From Rozella allomycis CSF55 (Eukaryota > Rozellomycota), in assembly GCA_000442015.1 (NCBI GenBank), contig KE560523.1, forward strand, positions 44,216 to 108,215: a DNA stretch of 64,000 nt. The letters run 5' to 3'. Numbering within the stretch: position 1 is the first letter of the stretch; every line of letters starts with the position of its first letter. This document shows positions 56,597 through 64,000 of the stretch, in pieces. Below the pieces are notes generated by a model. That model had not been told where the DNA came from. It saw only the letters and a list, made by a program, of their open reading frames with translations, and searched no databases. A program made the position numbers and the translations under genes.

Positions 56597-57250
56597 ATGA
56601 TATCTATGATTCGCAAATTCATATTCATTTTATTTTATTTTTCATGCGCTTGCCGCGCGTATATTTCTTATTCAGAAATGAAGCATTTGTTACAGTTGAC
56701 AAATGATCAGAGAGCATCAGTTGGCTCGAGGCCTCTCAAACTAAACCAAAAACTTATGAAAGGCGCGGAAAATTATTCAGTTACTCTAGCTGGTATGAGC
56801 CATATTCAGCACGTCAACTTTGAAGGTAGAATGGATCAGACTGGATTCAACGGGAACCGATTTGGTGAAAATATAGGAATGACACAAGGAAATGGACCGG
56901 ATATCGCTTACATGCATTCTCTTTGGGTCAATTCTCCTGGACACAGAAAAAATATTGAAGATCCTGAATTTACCCATATTGGATTTGGATTATATCATGA
57001 CGGAAACAAGTTTTATTATACACAAATATTCGGTTCATCGAAAACTGAAACTAGCATTACGTTGACTCCAAAGAACAATAAATCTCATCACAAAAAATCT
57101 GATTCGCATAAAAACAAAAAAGATATGCACGGAAAATCGAAACGAGTGAAATCAAAATCACCAGAGTCCAGTGATGCAAGTTGTGATGTTCCTTCTCTAG
57201 TTTTTATATCAACAATATTGGTGTTATGTTTCCATTTCACACTTGCTTGA
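56597..57250 (+). CDS. Secreted CAP/SCP protein, probably GPI-anchored
   Basis: 217 residues, no introns. It has a cleavable signal peptide at the start (KFIFILFYFSCACRAYISYS). The CAP (PR-1/CRISP) domain shows LTNDQRASVGSRPLKLNQKL, FGENIGM, and LWVNSPGHRKNIEDPEFTHIGFGLYHD; the CAP-family HxxN-type motif is kept (GHRKNI). A basic, Ser-rich linker (KKSDSHKNKKD...) follows. The extreme C-terminus is small residues plus a hydrophobic run (VPSLVFISTILVLCFHFTLA), as in GPI anchor signals. Such proteins are common secreted or surface factors in parasitic fungi; a role in infection is inference. Confidence 0.9.
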   Translation: MISMIRKFIFILFYFSCACRAYISYSEMKHLLQLTNDQRASVGSRPLKLNQKLMKGAENYSVTLAGMSHIQHVNFEGRMDQTGFNGNRFGENIGMTQGNGPDIAYMHSLWVNSPGHRKNIEDPEFTHIGFGLYHDGNKFYYTQIFGSSKTETSITLTPKNNKSHHKKSDSHKNKKDMHGKSKRVKSKSPESSDASCDVPSLVFISTILVLCFHFTLA

Positions 57251-57292
57251 TTCACTTGAAAATAAATATGATTTTGAAATGCCTTTTATTTA

Positions 57293-57988
57293 TCAATTAT
57301 GTTTCAAGTAATGAATTTTTTCTAAATATGATAATGAAGAAGTAGACCTCTCAGAGAACATTTTTTCTATTTCATCTACACGTTCTTTCGTTAAATTCCT
57401 TGTTTGGGTACTTTCATCAACAATTTCTTTGGAGTCAATTGTTTCATTAGAGCCTTCGAAATGAAACATTTTTTTGGTTATCACATCTTTTCCTTTTCTC
57501 GATTCACGCCAATTATTTAATGCTTCCTGAAATGACCTATGACTTTCAGCCTCATCATAAACCTCATCGTTAGTTCCCACCATATCTTTGGTTGATTTAG
57601 GACGATAACTGTTTATCTCCTTAACTTTGGACTTTATTTCATTTTCTATAGGTTTTTCAAATTCATCACCGGCACCGCGCCCGAGATTTGATTTAAAAGA
57701 TGCTTGGGATTGGCTTGATTGACTTCGTTGCAAACTTTTCAAAGCAATTTTATGACTTTGCAATATTTGTTTTGCATGAGAATATATAGGGCCTTTTGTA
57801 GTCCAGTTTCTTGGCCTAATGTCCTAAATGGATAAAATTTACTTTGACAGCTGACGTTCCTTTTCAAGTAAGTCTTTAATTGAACCTAGTCTGCTTTGCA
57901 AAAAATCAACCTCCAGTTCTAAATCTCCCGTTTTCTCCGACAAAAAGGAGTTGCCTTTAGGGAGTTTCGGCCTAGGTATAAATGACAT
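57293..57988 (-). CDS. Hypothetical coiled-coil protein
   Basis: 222 residues after one 27-nt intron. Begins MSFIPRPKLPKGNSFL, then a short coiled coil (DLELEVDFLQSRLGSIKDLLEKERQLS) and PRNWTTKGPIYSHAKQIL. The rest is charged and polar (KSKVKEINSYRPKSTKDMVG; RKGKDVITKKMFHFEG). The NWTTKGPIYSHA block may be a conserved patch, but no family is recognised. Confidence 0.65.
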
Positions 57989-58051
57989 TAATAAGTAAAC
58001 AAAAGCGTCCGCAAACAAAAGCCCGGCAGAAACATGAACATAACGTCAAAT

Positions 58052-59329
58052 TTATTTCAGTAATTGACCAATTAGGGCTGATCCAACTATTAACGCAGAA
58101 ATATAATTCATGTCATTTGTTTTATACTTTAGGAGAAAAAATAAAGAACCCAAGAAAATCAGTATTGTATTTAAGTCTTTTTGTAAGTTTAACGCTATGC
58201 ATTTCACGGATTCTATACACATTAAGAAAATTATTGATATTGTTGCACCAACTTCAAAATTATTGCTCGGATTAGTATGTTTTAATTTTGACAAAAATGC
58301 GAACGCTGGTAACAAAAGTAAACTCCAAGTTAAAATCCCCAGGGTTATTAAAATAGATCCTACATTGTTACCGGCAACAAACAATGATATGAAAATTAAT
58401 GGGGCCGGACTGCAATATATAAACTTCGTGCCAAACGTGTACTTCGACACCGCCATCCATTGATTGACAGAAACCACCTCGTTTTGATAAGCGTTCAAGA
58501 TTGAGCTAAACCCACCGATGCAAATTAAGGCAGAAAGAAATCCAGATATATACAAATTCAAGTAAGCGTATTCTGATTGATAAATGAATCCAGTTGGTGT
58601 CGGAGAGAGAATTGGTAATTCCACAACAAGTGACAAGAAGAAAAACCACATGTCAAAAATGAAAAACAAAAGTAGACAGAACTTTAACCAAAATGATTTG
58701 GTTTTTGAAAATAAATATTGATAAATTCCTCCTGAAATTATGATATAAGCAGGGTTGGTTTCAAATATAGCCTTCACCATTGACTGAATCGAAATGAACT
58801 TTGAAGTTCTTATGATTTCAATGTTATCGAAAAATATTTCCAATGACGACTTCAAGGCAAGTGCTGCAACAACTGCCATAATCGAGTCAAAGGCGTTCTG
58901 TACGAATTTACTATCCATCAGAAAGTTTTGATGGTTTAAAGAAATGTAGCTAAAAGTAGCCATTAATAATAAGCCAGGCAAAATGTATGCAAAGGCCGCG
59001 ATAATGGCCCCCTTTTTACCCCTACGCAGGTATCCTAAATGTCCACATAAACCGATACTTTCACATCCAGGAAGCAATTGAAGAAAATTGAAGACCCTGT
59101 TAAACTGATTTTTGTCCATCCATTTTCTTTCTTTTACAAACTCGTTGTAAAGTAATCCAATTTGACCAACAGGACCTCCGTACGAATTGAAACCTATTTT
59201 GAAAAACATAAGAAAGAGGCGAGAGATATCTATAAATTCAATTTGATTAAGATTTTCTTTGGTTAATTCATCATTTATCGGATCATATGTGGAACCAGTT
59301 TCAAGGTCCTGGAAAAGGGACGAGCTCAT
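58052..59329 (-). CDS. Chromate transporter family protein (ChrA/CHR)
   Basis: 425 residues with no intron. The two half-domains of the CHR family are visible: the first starts RLFLMFFKIGFNSYGGPVGQIGLLYNEFVKERKWMDKNQFNRVFNFLQLLPGCESIGLCGHLGYLRRGKKGAIIAAFAYILPG, and the second contains SGFLSALICIGGFSSILNAY and a region of four or more helices. The signature GGP...LLYNEFVKE..WM is intact. In microbes ChrA exports chromate; in fungi the substrate is uncertain. A single exon among heavily interrupted genes, and prokaryotic-type sequence, suggest lateral transfer, or loss of introns. Confidence 0.92.
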   Translation of the reverse strand: MSSSLFQDLETGSTYDPINDELTKENLNQIEFIDISRLFLMFFKIGFNSYGGPVGQIGLLYNEFVKERKWMDKNQFNRVFNFLQLLPGCESIGLCGHLGYLRRGKKGAIIAAFAYILPGLLLMATFSYISLNHQNFLMDSKFVQNAFDSIMAVVAALALKSSLEIFFDNIEIIRTSKFISIQSMVKAIFETNPAYIIISGGIYQYLFSKTKSFWLKFCLLLFFIFDMWFFFLSLVVELPILSPTPTGFIYQSEYAYLNLYISGFLSALICIGGFSSILNAYQNEVVSVNQWMAVSKYTFGTKFIYCSPAPLIFISLFVAGNNVGSILITLGILTWSLLLLPAFAFLSKLKHTNPSNNFEVGATISIIFLMCIESVKCIALNLQKDLNTILIFLGSLFFLLKYKTNDMNYISALIVGSALIGQLLK

Positions 59330-59399
59330 CTTGTTACCAGGAGACCAAACGCCAATCCATTAATTAAAAAGTCAAAGAATTGTAAGAAATAATTAATAT

Positions 59400-60917
59400 T
59401 TATTTCTTCTGGAAATGTAACACAACAGGTTTCAGTGGCCTTGAAATACCAACCATTTGAGTTTCATTGGCACATTCAGCATCAAATTTAATATCCCAAT
59501 GAGACATTATTAAAGATGTGACCAACTTAATTTGTAACATGGCAAACTTCATTCCAGTGCATGGGTGTCTTCCCGCACCGAATCCTAAAAATGTCCCTCT
59601 GTGGCTTGCGGTTATTGAACCGATGCATTTTCCATTTTCAATGAAACGCTCAGGATTGAAAATATCTGGATTCTTGTTGATGTTTCCATCCAAGTGCACC
59701 AATCCATGAGATGTAAAAACTATAGAATTCTTCGGAATGATTATATTTTCATGTTCAAACAATGGAACTTCGGTATCTTCTTCTACCAATCTGGGCGCGA
59801 AACCAAACGAATTCATTCTAATCGTTTCCAAAACACCTGCTTCTAAAAGAGGAGTATTGTCTATAATATTCAACGGGAGTTGCTCAACATTGGCCAAGTC
59901 ATTATCTTTCAGATAATTTATTAATGGTTCTAATTCATTTTCAATTCTGACCTTCCACTCAGGATATTGAGAAAGATTAATCAAATACAGAGAAATGACT
60001 ACATATTGATTTGAAACTGCTGCGAAAATAACACTGTGGATCATTCCAAAGACGATATCATAATCTACCCTTTCTGTTTTGGCATCCAAGCACTACGAAT
60101 TATAGCTTCAATCATGTCATGTTCATCGTATTCAGGGCCATTCAATATGTCTTTATGTTNAAAACATACTCGCCAGCAATTTCGACTATTAATTTCCTGA
60201 GAGCAAGGTACTTTTCAGCACGTTTTTGCTTCAAAGGGGGATACCAAGGGGCGACTAAATGAAGAGGCGATTCACGTACCATATTTTCTAAATCAGTTTC
60301 CCTCATCCATTTAATTAACTGCTCTACCCATTCATCATGATCTTTACATGTGTATCCACCAAAAACCTTTATCGCGATTCTAGAAATCAGGTTGTAAAAA
60401 GTATCGAGTGTATCTTCCAAAGTACCTGAATCAAAGTTGGATTCTGCTGACTTGATAAACCTTTGAGCTTCTGGCACAATTATCTTGGCGGCATATCCCG
60501 CCAATTTTTCAGCTTTCATCATTTTAGTAACCAGATGAATAAAGTCAGCTTCTACCATATTGTTAATGGCCTCATGCCTTAGTTTTCCAAGCATCCAAAT
60601 GAACCCTTTGGCTAAACTGAATGTTTTTGATGAATGAAAGAATTTGGTGCCAACCGGATTTTTCAAGACATAGAGATCGCGAAAGATAAATGTTTTAAGA
60701 ATGACGACATTGTGCGGTATTGAGCGAAGCTTTTCATTGAGTATTTGGTAGTAATCAAATCGTTTTTGGGTGATCATTTGTGGGACGATATCTAGCCATA
60801 TGTTAATTGTAGGAATTTTAGATGATTTCTTGTTATTNTAGGAATTTTAGATGATTTCTTGGTATTCAAATAAAGAAATGTGATAACTGCTATTAAAAAT
60901 AGTGTGACATATATCAT
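59400..60917 (-). CDS. Cytochrome P450 (microsomal, CYP51-like pattern)
   Basis: Starts with a membrane anchor (MIYVTLFLIAVITFLYL), then about 450 residues of P450. Present: ExxR (ETIR), PERF (NPERF) and the haem loop FLGFGAGRHPCTGMKFA with the cysteine ligand. The substrate motif FGFAPRLVEEDTEVP resembles CYP51. The I-helix segment (MIHSVIFAAVSNQYV) lacks the usual acid-threonine pair that shuttles protons to bound oxygen, which is odd for an active monooxygenase. Two Ns (60160, 60838) and a duplicated stretch break the gene, so the exact start of the I-helix exon is inferred. Confidence 0.8.
60812..60866. repeat. Near-identical repeat around a single N (assembly join)
   Basis: The block taggaattttagatgatttcttg occurs twice around the N at 60838, inside the N-terminal part of the P450 gene. 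Consistent with two overlapping contig ends. Confidence 0.8.
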
Positions 60918-61621
60918 GACGTGTGAATTTGCAAATTGCAATTAAGAAATTACCCGTTCAAAAAATTGAAAAAGGAATCAAAAAGAAACAAAAATATGAA
61001 TGGACCTTTAATCTTCTAATTTAGTTATACTCTATGTGCTTGAATTTGTAGTTGGAATTGAAAAGTCTGGACCCAATTTTATAGACTTTTAAATTGACAT
61101 TGATGACATATATGGCCATGTCAGTCCAATTGTCATTGGCAATAAATTAAAAATGATTAAACGCCCGCGTTTATTCAAAAATTGTTTACTCGTTCTATGT
61201 CATTTTTCCTTGTTTCTTGCAATGGCACGACTTTGTTTTCATTATTGTTTCTGAATGTGTAAATAATAAACTTTCTCTTTTTGGAATATACAACCTGCCT
61301 TGTTATTTCTTGATGTTCTTTGCAATTGAGATGTGGACTCGTATTGATCATTAATCTAGATAGTGGCTTGAAGTATAATATATTGAGGAACGGGATCGAA
61401 GGTATTTGAAATTGAGCGTAAAACTGACGATTATTACTGGCACTTAGTTTTGGGGAGCTCGTAGCAAGTTAAACGAGTAAATTAATCAAAGTTCAAATTT
61501 AATCGCAAACGAAAATTAATTCAACAATTCTCTAAAGAACTATCAATGATTATCAAGATAATTTGACTTTACGATATAATCTCTTGTTTGACAATTGCAC
61601 AATTTTTCAGTAAATTTCAGG
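60918..61621. other. Longest gene-free stretch (about 700 bp)
   Basis: Between the P450 start and the kinesin ATG. AT-rich, with many short stops in all frames. One 33-codon open frame (ATG near 61154, ending CFHYCF) has a hydrophobic middle, but it is too short to call. Likely holds the divergent promoters of both genes. Confidence 0.5.
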
Positions 61622-64000
61622 ATGACCGACGACTCGCATATCCGAGTGTGTATCCGTGTGCGACCATTAAACGATCGCGAAAGAACACAGGAGCAAACAA
61701 ATGCGTGGCAAATAGAGCAAAACAGTTTAATACAGAAGCGTAGCAGTGTGTTTGGCGATGCTTCCGGCCGAGTGAATAGTTTCCAGTTTGGTAAAATGTT
61801 AAGGGCTGCATGATAGATCGTGTGTTTTCCTTGGATGAGGATACTGAGAGGGTGTATAGGGAGGGAGTGTGGCACATTATACAGTCGTCGCTTGAGGGTG
61901 TGAATGGTAAGGAGATGGTGTGGGTGAGATAGGGACTGTTTTTGCGTATGGACAGACTGCTAGTGGAAAGAGTAAGGAGTTTTTTGGTGGTTGAGTAGCT
62001 TTTACGATGCAGGGAACAGAGTCGTGTCCGGGTGTGATACCGTTGGCAGTGAAGCATATATTTGATTTCATTAATGCGTCTCCTAGCAGAGAATATTTGC
62101 TGAGAGTTTCGTTTCTTGAAATATATAATGAGATTATATATGACTTGTTGAAGCCAACGAATAGCAATTTGAAGATTCATGAAAATGTGAATGTAAGGTG
62201 AATTGATGGATGTGAATAAAGAAGGAAATATTTGTGGGGAATTTGAGTGAGGAGATTGTGTTGACTAGTGAAGATGTTTTGAAATTTTTGAAAAAGGGGG
62301 AAGAGAATAGGAAGGTTGGCGAGACAGAGATGAATGAGAGGAGTAGTCGATCGCATACGATATTCAGGATGGTTATTGAGAGTAGAGATTGTAATGATTT
62401 GTCTGGGGCTGTTAGGGTTTCGTGTTTGGTAAGTTAAAGAATTTGATTTAAAAGAATTTGGTTGATCTGGCTGGTAGTGAAAGGGCTAGTCATACAGGAG
62501 CAGAAGGATGGAGATTGAAAGAGGGAGGACATATTAATAGAAGTTTGTTGGCATTAACTGGGGTGATACAAAGATTATCAGAAAAGTAAGGAAATGGAAA
62601 TAATAGGAATAGAAATGCGCATGTTCCATATAGAGATAGTAAATTGACAAGAATATTGCAGCCATCTTTGGGAGGGAATGCCAAGACTGCGATAATTTGT
62701 ACCATAACACCAGCTAGTGGGTATTTGGAAGAAACAATGTCAACGTTGAAATTTGCGATGAGGGCCAAGTCAGTTGAGAATACTCCAGAGGTGAATGAAG
62801 TGATATCAGATGAAGCATTGTTGAAGAGATACAAGACCGAGATTAGCAATTTGAGACAGCAATTGGAGCAAAAGGAGAATGAAAAGGTGAATGAGAATAT
62901 AAGGAGAGAGTTGGAGAAGAAGGAAGAAGAGAAGAAGGAATTGTTGGATAAAATAGACAAATTGAAAGCGATGATATTGAATGCAAACAAGGTGGAGAAT
63001 GTGAGAGTGAAGCGAAGATTAACGTGGTTTCCCGGTGTGCAAGTGAAAAAGGTGAAAGAAGAAGAGGAAGTAGACAGGGGTGATAAGGGGATGATGGAAG
63101 AGTTGACAGAGCAATTAAAAGTTGAGCAAGAAAAGAAAAGAGAGATGAAGAAGGAATTGGAGAGATTGAAACAAGATAAGCAGAATAATCAAGATGAAAT
63201 TGAAGAAGAAAAAGGGTTTTTAGAGATTCAGAAATTAGCAAATGAAATGGAAATTTCAGAATTGAAAATAGAAAATTCAGAAATAAAAAAAGAAATTTTG
63301 AAATTTAAAAATGAAATTTCAGAAAAGAAGAATGAAATTTCAGAAATCAAGAAGAGTTTAATAAAGATTAAAGATGATTTTGTTAATACTAAAAATAATG
63401 AGAAAATAATATTTAAACAATTGAAAGATCAACAAGAATTTTTAAATTTAGAAAACAATTCAATTTCTGTTAGTTTTAAGGAAAAAGAAAGAGAATTGAA
63501 AGAATTGAGAAAAGTTAAGGAAAGAGAATTGAAGGAAGAGAGAGAAAAGAATGAAGAATTGAATTTTACTATTAAAGAATATGAAAGAATTTATTTAGAA
63601 AAGAGAGAACAAATTCAAAGTCAGTTTGATGAATTTAATTTAAAATTGAAAGAGAAAGATTCAGAAATTGTTTTATTAAAAGAAGAAAATGAAAAAGAAA
63701 AAGTTGAAATAGAGAGATTAACTAGTGATATGCTTAAATTAAAAGAAGAAAGCGAGAGGGAAAATGTTGAAATAGAGAGATTAAAAGGTGAGATATTACT
63801 GTTGAAAGAAGAAAGTGAAAAGGAAATAGTTGAAAAGAATAAAGTAATTGAAGAGAAAGATATTGAAATCACAAGAATAAAAGAAGAAAGTGAAAAGGAA
63901 AAGGTTGAAAACAAGAGAGTGATTGAAGAAAAAGATAATGAGAATATATCATTGAAGGAAGCTTTGGAGAGGGAAATAGTGGAAAAGGAAAGAGTCGTTG
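61622..64000 (+). CDS. Kinesin-7 (CENP-E/Kip2-like) motor, N-terminal part (continues past the window)
   Basis: Starts [20 protein letters not shown]. The motor domain spans about residues 5-330: P-loop GQTASGKTFTMQG, switch I NERSSRSH, switch [10 protein letters not shown], and [31 protein letters not shown] neck and a long coiled coil follow with obvious heptads ([11 protein letters not shown] repeated). Introns of 26-27 nt are G/T-rich compared with other genes. The purine-rich coiled-coil region is nearly free of stops. CENP-E-type motors move toward plus ends and link kinetochores or tip factors to microtubules. The frame is open at base 64000. Confidence 0.92.

Noticed and set aside
61617-62180. 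187-residue minus-strand frame
   Set aside because: Antisense to the kinesin motor, whose P-loop and tiny introns are clear on the plus strand.
62843-63241. Ser/Leu-rich minus-strand frame of 132 residues
   Set aside because: Antisense to the kinesin coiled coil; purine-rich coding strands leave long empty frames opposite.

Overview
The window is nuclear DNA from a small, AT-rich and very compact eukaryotic genome. It carries about 45 protein-coding genes and two tRNA genes in 64 kb. Genes lie on both strands with gaps often under 100 bp, and many genes are cut by tiny GT-AG introns, mostly 26-29 nt. All three stop codons terminate genes and the eRF1 keeps its NIKS motif, so the code looks standard. 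The mix (fungal-type SEC3/SEC10/SEC4, IPI3, BRF1 and PDX1/SNZ, alongside the centriole protein WDR90/POC16, a putative augmin subunit, IQGAP and a FERM protein that most yeasts and moulds lack) suggests an early-branching, flagellated fungal relative such as Rozella/Cryptomycota. That placement is inference; the eukaryotic nature and most gene identities are read from the sequence.

Layout. 1-8.5 kb: tail of an unknown gene, a membrane protein, tRNA-Lys, exocyst SEC10, a PY-motif membrane protein, BTF3, TRAPPC4, an OTU deubiquitinase, a bHLH factor, EAF7 and the Rab GTPase SEC4. 8.5-16.3 kb: an apparent Apd1-like/ferredoxin fusion, the large WD40 protein WDR90/POC16, and the vitamin B6 synthase PDX1. 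16.3-30.3 kb: a hypothetical gene, a PH-RA-FERM protein, MTHFS, BRF1, an FHA protein, NAA40, two R-SNAREs, MRT4, TIM17, small unknown genes, a SIW14-type phosphatase, eRF1 and a CDIN1-like nuclease. 30.3-43.6 kb: SKI2, peroxiredoxin, proteasome alpha 2, a HAUS4-like gene, RPS3 (with a probable intronic snoRNA), an ING/YNG2 protein, IPI3, an HVA1/DUF2945 protein, a p24 cargo receptor and a decayed eIF4A paralogue. 43.8-64 kb: IQGAP, 3-hydroxyacyl-CoA dehydrogenase, tRNA-Trp, exocyst SEC3, symplekin/PTA1, EAF3/MRG15, TXNDC17, a secreted CAP protein, a coiled-coil protein, a chromate transporter, a P450 and the start of a kinesin-7.

Functional links. Two exocyst subunits (SEC10, SEC3), their Rab SEC4, two exocytic R-SNAREs, TRAPPC4 and a p24 protein all serve secretory traffic. 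EAF7, EAF3 and an ING protein are partners in NuA4-type histone acetyltransferase. eRF1, MRT4, RPS3, IPI3, SKI2 and BTF3 serve translation, ribosome assembly and mRNA decay. No virus-derived element, transposon, CRISPR array or toxin gene was seen.

The assembly has eight single N characters; six are flanked by near-identical short repeats, which look like unmerged contig ends rather than biology. The points most worth checking are R-SNARE start codons split by an intron at the same place in two paralogues, an exact tandem mini-intron in TRAPPC4, the Apd1-like/ferredoxin fusion, and the eIF4A-like gene with eroded helicase motifs.
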